Assembly: GCA_934047225.1 (NCBI GenBank)
Contig: OW204010.1
Coordinates: 762,294-826,293 of the forward strand
Source of the DNA: Ypsolopha sequella
Taxonomy: Eukaryota; Arthropoda; Insecta; Lepidoptera; Ypsolophidae
DNA length: 64,000 bases
Direction of reading: 5' to 3'
Positions 44,783-56,443 of this stretch are shown one piece after another (within the stretch, counting starts at the first letter, position 1; every line of letters begins with the position of its first letter). Below the pieces are notes generated by a model that ran no database searches, was not told where the DNA came from, and saw only the letters and a list, made by a program, of their open reading frames with translations. A program made the position numbers and the translations under genes.

Positions 44783-44869
44783 CTTAGTAATTTCGTTCTC
44801 GCCCACCATGAACTTCGCCGTGTACTTGCCCTCTGCTAATGTGTTTATTGTTATCTTTTTCTCTGCATT
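44761..44869 (-). CDS. Exon C of the modular gene, 109 nt
   Basis: Minus-strand exon: acceptor gatgtcctcag with TACTAAT, a strong branch-point match, about 30 nt upstream (44897-44903). It reads NAEKKITINTLAEGKYTAKF and then MVGENEITKDLLTIAA with one G left over. Phase 0 at entry fits exon A', and phase 1 at exit fits exon B. KITINT and GKYTAKFMV look like two strands of a beta-sandwich, with Ala where an Ig domain usually has its second Cys. The donor lies in the first unit of the 42-bp array, so the real end of this exon is uncertain. The 188-codon frame 44809-44243 is this exon read through the array. Confidence 0.68.
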
Positions 44870-44872
44870 CTG

Positions 44873-46008
44873 AGGACATCAAACATTATTTATTTTATTA
44901 GTATTTAATTTCCATACCTAACTGGACCGCAATACAATACAAAATTATTTATTTGACCGAAAATTAAACCTAAAAATAGAAAAATTAGTTGTTAAGGCTA
45001 AGGTATTCACAAAAATTATATGTTCGACTGAAACTAAGGGTAGCCCCCGCAAAAAAATCAAAATCTCTAAATTATTCTTCCTGGTTTAAAGAACTAGTAA
45101 TAGGATGAGTGAAAAAAAAGGCATTTCTGCCTAGAATATAATACATACTCTTAACGAAACAGAATCATCTGAAGTAATTCCAGTAATGAGAAAAAAAAAA
45201 CAACAAAGATTGCTCTTGAAAAAAGTTGTCATGTCGAGGTTTAAGATTACTTCAGCAAAATTCCATAAAATATAATATTTTATGGATTAAAACCTGTATA
45301 AAACTTTATTATACTCTGAAATGATTTTTCCTAAAACGTTTAGATTTTTTTACTAATAAAACTTGTGAATAAAATTACTCCCTGCAAGACCTCTACTTAG
45401 CGTGGTCATACAGTGTTATGTCATATAGTGTTATGTCATACAGTGTTGTCATACAGTGTTATGTCATACAGTGTTGTCATACAGTGTTATGTCATACAGT
45501 GTTATGTCTAGGTGGTCTTTATCTGCTCGAGTGACGGTTGCCTCCAGTGCTGCCAGATCAACGCATTTTACGCCAGATTCTGCGCTTTTTTTGACTACTA
45601 AGCGCTCAAAATTCGTTTTTACCGCCTAGCAGAAAATCTTGCACTATTTCGGAATAAGTTTTGTTTCATTATTTTTAGTGCTTTTTCGTAATGATTTTGG
45701 GAAACCTAGCGCTAGCAGTGATGATAATTCTACTTGCTTGATTTAATTTGATATAAAATTTCATTATTTTCTTTTAAAAATTCTTTACGGTTCTAAAAAT
45801 GACGTATTTTTCTTAAAAAGCCAATCAACTGCTATCAGCTAGTTAATTAGGTCATCAATATACAACATATAAATAGAGGTTCCTCTAGCGCTCGTCACAA
45901 ATCATCTCTCAAAAAATTAAATATGGGTAACTGATAAGTATTTAAGGAAGGAAACAATAATACGTCCGTTAGCTTTCACGTCTATATTGGAAGAGAAGGA
46001 TCTCCGAG
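44873..46008. other. Intronic-type spacer with a short microsatellite
   Basis: At 45405-45510, tcatacagtgttatg and tcatacagtgt alternate about eight times. Otherwise AT-rich, with no gene seen. Confidence 0.6.
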
Positions 46009-47390
46009 TACCTACGTATACATCAGCAATAACAATATCTAGTTACCCTACAAGTACCTACGTATACATCAGCAATAACAATATCTAGTTACCCTACAAG
46101 TACCTACGTATACATCAGCAATAACAATATCTAGTTACCCTACAAGTACCTACGTATACATCAGCAATAACAATATCTAGTTACCCGCAAGTACCTACGT
46201 ATACATCAGCAATAACAATATCTAGTTACCCTACAAGTACCTACGTATACATCAGCAATAACAATATCTAGTTACCCTACAAGTACCTACGTATACATCA
46301 GCAATAACAATATCTAGTTACCCTACAAGTACCTACGTATACATCAGCAATAACAATATCCAGTTACCCTACAAGTACCTACGTATACATCAGCAATAAC
46401 AATATCCAGTTACCCTACAAGTACCTACGTATACATCAGCAATAACAATATCCAGTTACCCTACAAGTACCTACGTATACATCAGCAATAACAATATCTA
46501 GTTACCCTACAAGTACCTACGTATACATCAGCAATAACAATATCTAGTTACCCTACAAGTACCTACGTATACATCAGCAATAACAATATCTAGTTACCCT
46601 ACAAGTACCTACGTATACATCAGCAATAACAATATCTAGTTACCCTACAAGTACCTACGTATACATCAGCAATAACAATATCTAGTTACCCTTCAAGTAC
46701 CTACGTATACATCAGCAATAACAATATCTAGTTACCCTACAAGTACCTACGTATACATCAGCAATAACAATATCCAGTTACCCTACAAGTACCTACGTAT
46801 ACATCAGCAATAACAATATCTAGTTACCCTACAAGTACCTACGTATACATCAGCAATAACAATATCTAGTTACCCTACAAGTACCTACGCATACATCAGC
46901 AATATAAATATCTAGTTACCCTACAAGTACCCACGTAAACATCAGCAATAACAATATCTAGTTACCCTACAAGTACCTACGTATACATCAGCAATAACAA
47001 TATCTAGTTACCTTACAAGTACCTACGTATACATCAGCAATAACAATATCTAGTTACCCTACAAGTACCTACGTATACATCAGCAATAACAATATCTAGT
47101 TACCCTACAAGTACCTACGTATACATCAGCAATAACAATATCCAGTTACCCTACAAGTACCTACGTATACATCAGCAATAACAATATCTAGTTACCCTAC
47201 AAGTACCTACGTATACATCAGCAATAACAATATCTAGTTACCCTACAAGTACCTACGTATACATCAGCAATAACAATATCTAGTTACCCTACAAGTACCT
47301 ACGTATACATCAGCAATAACAATATCTAGTTACCCTACAAGTACCTACGTATACATCAGCAATAACAATATCTAGTTATCCTACAAGTAC
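46009..47390. repeat. 46-bp satellite, 30 copies
   Basis: Unit tacctacgtatacatcagca, ataacaatatctagttaccc, tacaag. One unit is 2 bp short (near 46186) and T/C alternates at tatctag/tatccag. The unit has stops in all frames that I checked. Confidence 0.95.
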
Positions 47391-47639
47391 ACACCAATAC
47401 CCCTACACTTAATTATTGTTATACGCCTATTAACAATTTAAACCCACTTAATTAACTTACTAACATAACTAAATCACAAACAAAACACATAAAAATCAAT
47501 GATACAATAGCAAGCATAAATACATTAATTATTTACTATACGCAGACATACATGACGCAGATTGCTAGGAACCTATTTAATCAAATTCGAAACCATAACG
47601 CTTTATAGTCTTTCTTTCTCGAGTCGGCTATCGTCGCTG
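47391..47639. other. Spacer, possible Gypsy 3' end
   Basis: AT-rich DNA between the 46-bp satellite and the decayed Gypsy. An LTR would be expected here, but I cannot define one. Confidence 0.35.
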
Positions 47640-50190
47640 AAACACCGTCGGCGGTGCAGCCTCAACCCTATTCCCCTCCGACTGGGGAGCCTGGCTCGCG
47701 ATCACCTCGGCTGATAAAGGTGAACCTATCCGTCGTGTCGATCGCGTTGCCGATGCGGGCTCTGACTCGCCAACCATGCCCCCCACGCACACTGACCCCC
47801 GTCACCCACCCTCGCGACATTCGCTGAGAGGGATAACATCGAGTGCTGGATCCTGATTCGAACTGGTCGACCCTTCTTTGTACAAATTATTTTCCTGGTC
47901 TGAGAAGGTCGTGGGGTATACGCAAGAGTTTCTTGATTTTCTTTTGAGTTGGTCGACGTGCCTATGAACACAATCTCCCGTATCAGTCGTTATCTGATAA
48001 TCAGATTTGCCCATTCGTTTAGTAATAACCCCATCGGACCATTTACGGCTAGGGCCGTAAGTTCTAAAACTAACTGATTCACCTAAACTTACTTCCCTTG
48101 ATACCTGCGTTGACCCGCTTATTTGTTTTTCCTGTTCCTGCTCAACCCTAGCAGCTACATCCGGTTTCAGTAGGTCTAGACGCGTGCGCAACCTGCGATG
48201 TTGAAGCATCTGCGCCGGTGATTCACCGGTTAGTGCTATGTGGAGTATTATGATAATACAATAAAAACTGGAAAATGTCCTCGTCTATGTTACGTTTTTA
48301 GACGATAGCCTTTTTAATTACATTTTTAATTAACTTGACTGCCCCTTACTATACGATAAGATGATATAGATGATATGATATAGATATAGGGATGATATAG
48401 AGCCGCGTAAATATGTCGAACATCATTAGCACACAAGAAGTCATTGAACTGTTTACTCGCAAAAGGTTGCCCATTATCACTGACTACTTGTTTCGGTAAA
48501 CCCCAACACGACCACGACTCCCTCAGCTTAGTTATTGTATTGTCCGCCGTCGTATTAGACATATTATAAAATTCTATCCATTAAGAACAAGCGTCTATAA
48601 GTATCATGTACGTTTTACCTACTATAGGTCCCAAAAAATCTATATGTACCCGCTCGTAGGGGCGTGAAGGCCAGCGCCACGGCACAGGTGTGCTCTGTGG
48701 AGGGGCGGCCGTGACCGCCGCACATGTGTAGCACGCTTTACATTGCGCCTCAATAGCTTCGTCTAGCCCAGGCCACCAAAAATTTATCATTCCTAAAAAG
48801 GATCTTAGTTCTCCTACGGTCTTAGGCTCCGGCATTTTTGCTATGGCCGCTAATTTACTGGGATCTGGGCGAATACCGTGTTTATCTATAATATATCCCA
48901 GATAAGCTACCTCGCTAGCTAGAAAAATACATTTGCTCTGTTTTAATTTTAATCCATATGATTGCAATCTATCTAGAACCATTTCTAGCGTTTTTAACAT
49001 GACTATCGAGGTTTTGATTAGCAATAAGCGCATCATCAAGAAACGTTTTTACATTTGGAATGTCTGCTAGCAGATTAGACATGATTCTCTGAAAAATTCC
49101 GCTGCTGGAAGATAGACCATACACCAATCTATTATAGAGAAACAATCCCCTATGCGTATTGATCACTGTGTAACTTTTTGAGTCTTCTGTTAAATATATC
49201 TGGTTGTACGCGTTTGCCAGATCGATCTTGGTAAAGAATTTACAGCCGGCCAGACCGGAAAATAAGTCCACCGCCCTAGGAAGCGGGTACTATTTACGCT
49301 CAAGACCTGGTTGAGAGTTACTTTAAAATCAGCGCATACCCTAAGACCTCCATCTTTCTTATTTACTGGTACTAAAGGAGTCGCCCAGTCCGAGCAGTCC
49401 ACTGGCTCAATGATTCCCTCACGCAGCATGATATCCAGCTCGGCATTGACGCGCTCGCGGAGGACGAAAGGCAGAGGCCTCGCACGGTAGAACACGGGCG
49501 TCACGTCAGACCGCACACTCAATGCCGCCTCTCCGCCAGTGAACCGACCGAGACCGCCGTCGAAAACCCGTTTATATCTGTCGAGTAATGAAGATAACCC
49601 GTTAGCGACCGGCTCGGATTTGTTTAGACACATCTCCATTCTATCACATATGGTGAACTTAGGTATGTTTATAGCTAAATCCGCTAACCATTGCCTGCCA
49701 ATCAATGAAGTTTCGCCTTTATCGATAACATACAAATCTAAGGCTTAGCTATGTTATTATAACGCACTTAAGGTTTTATGACGCCTATATAGTGGGTTAG
49801 TTTTCGAACCATCATAAAATTTGAATAACACATTCGTAGATGTTAACTCTAAATCACTAAAATAGTTTGTATATGTACTACTGCTGACACACGCCGAAGC
49901 TGCCCCCGTATTCAGCTCCATTAAAATCTGATGATCGTTCACATATTTAAAGGTATGCTTACCGGTTTGTATTGATTTAAAGACATTTGATACACTGCTT
50001 CCTCCTCGCAATCCGTGTCATTGGCATCAGTCTGTGACTGCTCCACATAAAAAGTTTTCTGCTGACGCCCGCGCACAGTTCCCCGGTTTCACTGGTAAGC
50101 GCCGCCATTTTGCCGCGCAGATGTGCCTTGGTTTGCCGCCACTCGTTCCGGACAAACTCGACGTAGATGCCCCCTTTTTGGCTCATTCTT
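47640..50190 (-). pseudogene. Decayed Gypsy-type pol, minus strand, with internal deletion
   Basis: Pieces in order on the minus strand: protease at 50011-49757 (ELNTGAASACVSSS, so the catalytic Asp is Asn); linker and RT start at 49735-49190 (LIGRQWLADLAI, VNKKDGGLRVCADF); RT at 49271-48969 (TKIDLANAYNQIYL, FLDDALIA); RT end at 49039-48581 (VAYLGYIIDKHG, RSFLGMINF), running straight into the integrase finger region (CKACYTC) with no RNase H; integrase core at 48562-48326 (LPKQVVSDNGQPF); and C-terminal part at 48209-47802. So the connection, RNase H and part of integrase are deleted, and frameshifts separate the rest. No env or LTR is seen. It is a different lineage from the element at 21249. 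Confidence 0.85.
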
Positions 50191-50550
50191 CCAATCTCTG
50201 CCGTGGAGTTGGGAGTCCATATTTTTTTTACAAATAGGTCTACTATTAAGGATCAGAACTGTTAAAGGATTTTGCGCGGAAAGGAATACTTTCGGGGTAA
50301 TGATTTTTTAAAGTTTGTAATTTGCGATTTACGCAACAGATTTTGTTCGTAAAAATAAATTTTTCACATTGCCACAAAAGTGAAGTAGCCAAAGCCTACA
50401 ATTTACTGAGATGCAAAAAAGACACAAAATTGAAATATTTTGATTATTTTAATCAGGGGATGACTCCTGCAATGTCCTAACGGTTCCATGAGTTAAATAT
50501 AAATGATTTAGAAGATAATTTATCTATTAAAAACTTGGCAAATTCCCAAG
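50191..50550. other. Spacer before the MULE remnant
   Basis: AT-rich, no supported gene. The last 100 bases may be the decayed N-terminal end of the MULE protein. Confidence 0.4.
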
Positions 50551-50760
50551 TTGTTAAACCCAAAACTCCGACAGATTAAATATATGTACGATATTTGGAG
50601 GCGTGAAAACTACGGCGGCCGCTCTCAATTTGATATGTTGAATGTACTCAAAAGTCATGTTCCTGATTTGAACGAACGGGGTGTAGTTACAGCTGATTAT
50701 AAAAGAAAATCCGTTTGTGGCAGTTATATCATATATATCATATAATCACTCCGATAATGA
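50551..50760 (+). pseudogene. MULE-like transposase, N-terminal remnant
   Basis: KLRQIKYMYDIWRRENYGGR, then HVPDLNERGVVTADY, which I take as the segment preceding the catalytic domain that resumes at 51690. About 850 bp of unrelated DNA separates the two. No start codon is reliably seen. Confidence 0.55.
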
Positions 50761-50764
50761 AATA

Positions 50765-51540
50765 GTTATTTATGATATTAGTGCGGTAAGTTGGTTTTTA
50801 CAAACGAGTAGACGAATGTAAGCCCGAGACGAAGTCAAGGGCTTACCATAGTCACGAGTTTGTAAAAACTAATTTCCGCACGTGTGTCATACAACGTTTT
50901 TCAACACATTTGCGAGAAAACAGTACAATAAATAATGAAACAAACTTTTTCCTTGAACTATTTTTAATAGCAAATAAGAAATTATACACATAGGTCACTA
51001 CTCTTGGAAAGAAAGTAATTCATTGAAGTAAGCCATCAAAACATTTTCAGAGGATGATTGAGTATTTCTTCGAGTCTTCCATGATATAAAATTATTGTAA
51101 GTCATTAAATAGCCCTCTCGCGATTTTGGCGGCAGCAGACCATTTTTTGCAATTTGCGCCTCATTCATGATATCAGGTGGAGCAGATTCCATATTAATAT
51201 CGGATTCGTCACTTGAATTCATATTATTATTTTGTTTATTATTCGGAAAGTCGTAATGAACAATCTTTGACGTTTGTAATCTGATATGAAAATGGGCTAA
51301 CTAAAATGGCATAGCGCGCATTTGCAATGCCAATGGCGCCAAGTGCATGTGGTGAAAATTAGAACTACATCTTTCGTTTCATTTTCTCTTTAGTATTAAA
51401 GTGAGACAGACGTATTGATCAAAGGCGTTTCCAAGGAGTTTTGGTCATTCAGCTTATTTATTCTCGTAATGTGAAACTCCTTGGTGGAATTCTTATATAA
51501 TATATTTTTTATGGAAATTAAAAAAAAAACCGTAAAGGAT
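50765..51540 (-). mobile_element. Insertion carrying a tyrosine-recombinase-like exon and a palindromic end
   Basis: At 50789-50880, gcggtaagttggtttttaca and its inverted partner enclose an inner hairpin (gtaagccc..gggcttac); such palindromic ends go with a repeat family common in insects. The ORF on the minus strand is described next. The copy is internally deleted: only the N-terminal exon remains. Confidence 0.5.
50998..51222 (-). CDS. N-terminal part of a tyrosine-recombinase/Crypton-like protein, 74 codons
   Basis: Acidic start (MNSSDESDINMESAPPD) and then LPPKSREGYLMTYNNFISWK, SSENVLMAYFNELL. This is the SAM-like N-terminal DNA-binding segment seen in many insect proteins related to tyrosine recombinases. 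It stops after FQE with TAG; the core and catalytic R-H-R-Y region is absent. It could be a first exon, but the downstream donor is poor. Confidence 0.5.
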   Translation of the reverse strand: MNSSDESDINMESAPPDIMNEAQIAKNGLLPPKSREGYLMTYNNFISWKTRRNTQSSSENVLMAYFNELLSFQE

Positions 51541-51631
51541 ACGCACGGTGCTATACAACGGTGGATGCGGTAAAATAGGTACTTAGGTGAGAGTACCTAT
51601 TTTACCGCACGTTCCATTGTATGGTGCGTAA
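51541..51631. repeat. 91-bp hairpin element
   Basis: Near-palindrome: outer acgcac pairs with gtgcgt, and an inner 18-bp perfect stem (51566-51583 with 51592-51609) has an 8-nt loop. Likely a tiny MITE. Confidence 0.7.
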
Positions 51632-51689
51632 TGTTTAACTTTCGAACAATGTATACAGGCTTTGTAAATGCATTTTTTGAGCAAATGTA

Positions 51690-52500
51690 ATGAAAAGGTT
51701 TTTTCTGAGTAACCATGGCAATGAAATGATTTTCGTGGACTCCAGTGGGTCTTGTGATCAGACCAACACAAGAATCACATTTGTATTCGCTGCGCATAAA
51801 GGGGATGCTATTCTTCTGGCATGTGTATTGCACACTGCGGAGACAGAAGGCAATTTTACGCTTGCATTTATGACAGTGAAAGAAAGCCTAGAAAAAGACA
51901 CAAATAAAATATTTTCACCTCAAATTATAATGACAGATGATTGTGTAGCAGAACGCAATGCTCTACATTGTGTTTTTCCTGAATCCACTATGCTGCTATA
52001 CACATTTCACGTCTGCCAAGCATTTTGAAGCTGGCTTTTTGAATCCAAACATAACGTAAACAAAGATGAACGACCTGCAATTATGAAATCGTTTCAAAAC
52101 ATTTTGTACGCTGAAACTGAAGACAAGGCATTATCAGAATACCAAAAACTAATATCTCGTTCTCAAAACAATCAAGCTTTGCAAGATCATTTAGGAATTT
52201 TATGGTACAGACGTGATGAGTGGTGTTTGTATAAAAGAACGAATATGTTAACTAGAGGAAACAACACAAACAATTATATGGAGGCAAGCATTCGCATATT
52301 CAAAGATGTTGTTTTGCAAAGATCTAAAGTTTTTAACTGTTGCGCATAGGTTCTATTTATTACGGAAAAGTTCGAAACATATCACAAACTCAGGTCACTT
52401 GAATTTGCAACGTCGAGAAAGAACAAAGACCTTAATATATTACAAATTTTTAAAGAGAACAGACATGTGCTATGAATTTATTCAAATAAACGAAAAACCA
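51690..52500 (+). pseudogene. MULE-like transposase, catalytic part, broken
   Basis: Frame 51690-52028: FVDSSGSCDQTNTRITFVFA, ACVLHTAETEGNFTLAF, IIMTDDCVAERNAL and LLYTFHVCQAF, in the order of the MULE DDE domain (first Asp in FVDSSG, second in TDD, H near FHVCQ). After a stop at 52028 the protein goes on in 52083-52349 (MKSFQNILYAETEDKALSEY, WCLYKRTNMLTRGNNTNNYM). A C-terminal zinc finger is not visible. At least two disabling changes plus the upstream insertion. Confidence 0.7.
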
Positions 52501-52739
52501 ATTTAAAGTAAACTCGGAAGCCAACCCTGATTTGGACGTAGATATGCAGAAAATGAAAAAATGAGTTAAGTGTACCAGACACATATTTTTAGCCATATTT
52601 TGATAAGCAATAATGAAGTAAGCTTTAATTAATGTTTTTACGTCTATAAACAGCGTATGTTCCAACCCACATCTTAGAAAAAGCTCATTTTTTATTTTGC
52701 TTAAATGATCCAATTTGCTTTGAACATTTAACACAGTAC

Positions 52740-53335
52740 AGTAGAGTAGGTGTCTGCAAGAAAGCTTTCAGGACGCTAGGCTTTGCGTTGCGGCAGGCTC
52801 AGGGTTTTGACGGTATTGGTGCAGTGAAGGCCTTATATTATGCACTTGTTTTGAGTAAACTAGAATGTAACGCGGTTGTCTGGGCTCCACATGACACCAA
52901 TTACCGCCTAATGCTGGAATGTATACAAAATAAATTCATTCGGTTTTTGTACAAGAAAATGTAAGGGGTCTATCCTTACTATCCCTTGATGTATCCTACC
53001 CAATTTGTTTTGGATATGGTGGGATACCACAAGTTGGAGGTGAGGAGGGATTATGCTCTGGCCACTTATTTATTTAAAGTGGTCACTGGTAGGATAAGTA
53101 ACCCTAGTACCTTGGATAATATGAGGCTAGTAGTGTTCAGGCTGCCGAAAACAAGGACAGATCTCCATGGGGAGACACCACTTCAACGCGCTACCCGAAT
53201 TCTTAATGAGGTTGGAAATAACATTGATAACTTTTCGTGTTCGTTGAGTGAGTTCACAAGAGCAACAATATATTGTTTGTGCATCTATAATTTGTGTACA
53301 TTTAAAATTTCATGTTTTCTTTAATTATTATGTTA
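52740..53335 (+). pseudogene. LINE reverse transcriptase C-terminal fragment (R1/Jockey type)
   Basis: Begins near VCKKAFRTLGFALRQAQ, then ALYYALVLSKLECNAVVWAP, then a TAA at about 52961, and continues in another frame (MYPTQFVLDMVGYHKLEVRR, DYALATYLFKVVTGRI) to 53324. The TAA and frame change make it a pseudogene. Only the C-terminal part after the catalytic domain is present. It abuts the large inverted repeat. Confidence 0.75.
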
Positions 53336-53348
53336 TATTTTTTGTTAT

Positions 53349-54498
53349 TAATGGACCAAAAAATATGAAAAAAATCATGGTATTATGTGTTTACGTAAAG
53401 ATTACAGGAAAATGAAAGCGGTTGAGAATCGTTGAGATCGATATATGTAATATTGATTATTTCGCATGTTCAAAAAATGAATAACACGCCAATGTAAAAG
53501 TTTTAAAAAACAAAATGCGAGAGGAAAGTTCTTCTGATTATTACTCAAAGGATAGTTTTTTATTTTTCCGGCACTCGCCCTCGTAGGATAAACACGTATT
53601 GTTTCGTTGCTCTTAAATAATAAATGTAACCCGTGGTTAAAATTCATACCATCCTTTGTTATAAGTGTTGTCCTAAAAAGTGTCTGGTTGGTTTTTTGAT
53701 ACATAGTGTTTTCTACACGTTATTAACGAAATCACTTTAACTAAATACGTTTTCACACTCTAAACGTTGTCAGTGCAGTGACATTGATCTAGTGAACAAA
53801 GAAACCAGTTTTTTAAGTGACATAGCTATTACTTTGCCACTCCCGCAACTATACGATTTATTTGCACCATTATCTTATCGCTATTGTGGACTAGCGGTTG
53901 ACGGCCAGCTTTAGACGCGGCCGGCCCGGGTTCTCGAGTCTCAGAGTATAATGCACTTTTTGTGTTCTTAAAATGTCCACTGCATCAAATAAGACCACGG
54001 TTGAGAGGAATATTCAAAGTAAGTCTGAAAGTCTGAATGTGAATCCAGCAACTCGAAAGTCACAAAAAGATCTAATCCTAAACGCCGGTGTTTCAGTGAC
54101 GGCTCAAACAGTTCAATGATGATGACTGAAATGAGAAAAATGTTTACGGAATGGAGTGTACAACAATGTGCTAAGCAAAACGAGAGTTTCGCTTCTCTGG
54201 AGTCGAAGTTGGATGGCGTTATTGCATCTGTGAGTCTTGTCTCAAAACAACATGAAGACCTTAACGCTAAAATTGATAAGATGGAGAAAGAACGGCGTGA
54301 TCATTTGTTGCAGATCCAATCACTAGAAAGCAAAGTAGAAAACTTTGAAAGAATTCTAAAGTCCTCAAGCATTGAAATCCGAAACATCCCAGCCCAAAAG
54401 GATGGTTATCAAGCTAGGTTCAACATTAAAGGTACCTATTGGTGAAAAAGATATTAAGTAAGGATGTATCTCGTGTGAATACAAAATCAGTTGCTAAT
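53349..54498. repeat. Left arm of a 1.15-kb inverted repeat
   Basis: Near-perfect reverse complement of 55293-56443, differing at a few bases (for example gttgagaatcg against gttgaaaatcg). It includes a tRNA-like stretch (ggcccgggttctcgagtctc near 53925) and the coiled-coil ORF at 54116-54445. Confidence 0.93.
54116..54445 (+). pseudogene. ORF1-like coiled-coil protein, N-terminal part (left arm copy)
   Basis: 109 codons, identical in translation to 55675-55346 on the other arm. Heptad-like coiled coil (FASLESKLDGVIASVSLVSK, IDKMEKERRDHLLQIQSLES) and then SIEIRNIP, the start of an RRM-like segment as in LINE ORF1 proteins. Earlier codons in the same region (from about 53974) may be part of it but are separated by a TGA at 54116. 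The frame is lost after GTYW. Confidence 0.65.
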
Positions 54499-54499
54499 T

Positions 54500-54725
54500 T
54501 TTTGCTGGAAAAGCAAGCAATTGGTCAAGAATAACAATAAAAAAAATATGAAAAAATTTAAATATCACTTTGAAAAAAAAAAGTTTGTATAGGAAATTTT
54601 CACTCTAGGGTAGACATTGTCCACCCTGGCGTCATACAACATTTTTTTTTTCAAAGTGATATTTAAATTTTTTCATATTTTTTTTATTGTTGTTCTTGAC
54701 CAATTGTTTGCTTTTCCAGCAAAAA
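54500..54725. repeat. Inner inverted repeat in the loop
   Basis: tttttgctggaaaagcaagc..aattggtcaagaataac at the left mirrors gttcttgaccaattg..gcttttccagcaaaaa at the right, with (A)n(T)n tracts and gtagacattgtccaccc between. Either a MITE or a second foldback event. Confidence 0.75.
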
Positions 54726-54968
54726 GTTCTGTGCACGCCACTGCCTAATGGTACACGCGATTATCAGATTTTTTATTATAATCTCACCTTTTTGCAAAAG
54801 GAATTCATAGAGTTTTGGCAATTCAATTATAAGGTATATAATATTTAAAACACACAGGGCGATTACAAACATAAACATAACATGCAAACAAAATAATATT
54901 AACTCAAAAAATAGCATGCAAATTTTACAAGCATTTCTATCATATGTTTCAATTAATGGATCATTTAG

Positions 54969-55352
54969 TCATTTTTCATTAACAACATTGAGTTTATTTA
55001 AATCAGACTCAGATTCAATTCGCATTAATGGTGCGCCCTCAGTTTTCCTCAAGAAAATCTTTCCATAGGAAGTCCAACAATATCTATACTCGCAAGTCTT
55101 CATAAAATCACGTGCAAGGAAATGCAGCCGTTTATTTTTTGCAGTCAAGCTTTCAGCAACAAAAATCGGTTTCATAAGACACTGAATGCCTAAGTTTTCA
55201 GTACTAAGCTTAGAATTCCCATTCGACTTATTATACTTTTTTGTAGCATCTTCTTTTAGAATGACTGTGTTGAAATCCACTATGATATGCTTATTAGCAG
55301 CTGATTTTGTATTCACACGAGATACATCCTTACTTAATATCTTTTTCACCAA
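54969..55352 (-). pseudogene. ORF1-like protein, C-terminal part with FP25K-like domain
   Basis: 127 codons on the minus strand following the right-arm N-terminal part in another frame (shift near 55350). KPIFVAESLTAKNKRLHFLA, RDFMKTCEYRYCWTSYGKIF and LRKTEGAP match the pattern of the baculovirus FP25K-like C-terminal domain, which is also found in insect retroelement proteins. With the coiled coil and RRM-like start this makes an RNA-binding ORF1p layout. Whether it belongs to the LINE at 52740 is inference. Confidence 0.65.
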
Positions 55353-56443
55353 TAGGTACCTTTAATGTTGAACCTAGCTTGATAACCATCCTTTTGGGCT
55401 GGGATGTTTCGGATTTCAATGCTTGAGGACTTTAGAATTCTTTCAAAGTTTTCTACTTTGCTTTCTAGTGATTGGATCTGCAACAAATGATCACGCCGTT
55501 CTTTCTCCATCTTATCAATTTTAGCGTTAAGGTCTTCATGTTGTTTTGAGACAAGACTCACAGATGCAATAACGCCATCCAACTTCGACTCCAGAGAAGC
55601 GAAACTCTCGTTTTGCTTAGCACATTGTTGTACACTCCATTCCGTAAACATTTTTCTCATTTCAGTCATCATCATTGAACTGTTTGAGCCGTCACTGAAA
55701 CACCGGCGTTTAGGATTAGATCTTTTTGTGACTTTCGAGTTGCTGGATTCACATTCAGACTTTCAGACTTACTTTGAATATTCCTCTCAACCGTGGTCTT
55801 ATTTGATGCAGTGGACATTTTAAGAACACAAAAAGTGCATTATACTCTGAGACTCGAGAACCCGGGCCGGCCGCGTCTAAAGCTGGCCGTCAACCGCTAG
55901 TCCACAATAGCGATAAGATAATGGTGCAAATAAATCGTATAGTTGCGGGAGTAGCAAAGTAATAGTTATGTCACTTAAAAAACTGGTTTCTTTGTTCACT
56001 AGATCAATGTCACTGCACTGACAACGTTTAGAGTGTGAAAACGTATTTAGTTAAAGTGATTTCGTTAATAACGTGTAGAAAACACTATGTATCAAAAAAC
56101 CAACCAGACACTTTTTAGGACAACACTTATAACAAAGGATGGTATGAATTATAACCACGGGTTACATTTATTATTTAAGAGCAACAAAACAATACGTGTT
56201 TATCCTACGAGGGCGAGTGCCGGAAAAAAGGAAAAACTATCCTTTGAGTAATAATCAGAAGAACTTTCCTCTCGCATTTTGTTTTTTAAAACTTTTACAT
56301 TGGCGTGTTATTCATTTTTTGAACATGCGAAATAATCAATATTACATATATCGATCTCAACGATTTTCAACCGCTTTCATTTTCCTGTAATCTTTACGTA
56401 AACACATAATACCATGATTTTTTTCATATTTTTTGGTCCATTA
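55293..56443. repeat. Right arm of the 1.15-kb inverted repeat
   Basis: See left arm. It contains the 109-codon coiled-coil ORF on the minus strand (55675-55346). Confidence 0.93.

Noticed and set aside
44243..44809. 188-codon frame with 14-residue repeats as a repeat-protein gene
   Set aside because: It is exon C read through its amplified splice donor region; the repeats contain GT donors at every unit and the end runs into a LINE 3' UTR.
51583..51833. Minus-strand ORFs at the start of the MULE domain
   Set aside because: Antisense shadows of the transposase frame plus the hairpin element.
53894..53950. tRNA-like segment in the inverted repeat arm
   Set aside because: A loose B-box only; the stem pairing is poor and no A-box in the right place can be confirmed, so not annotated as tRNA or SINE.
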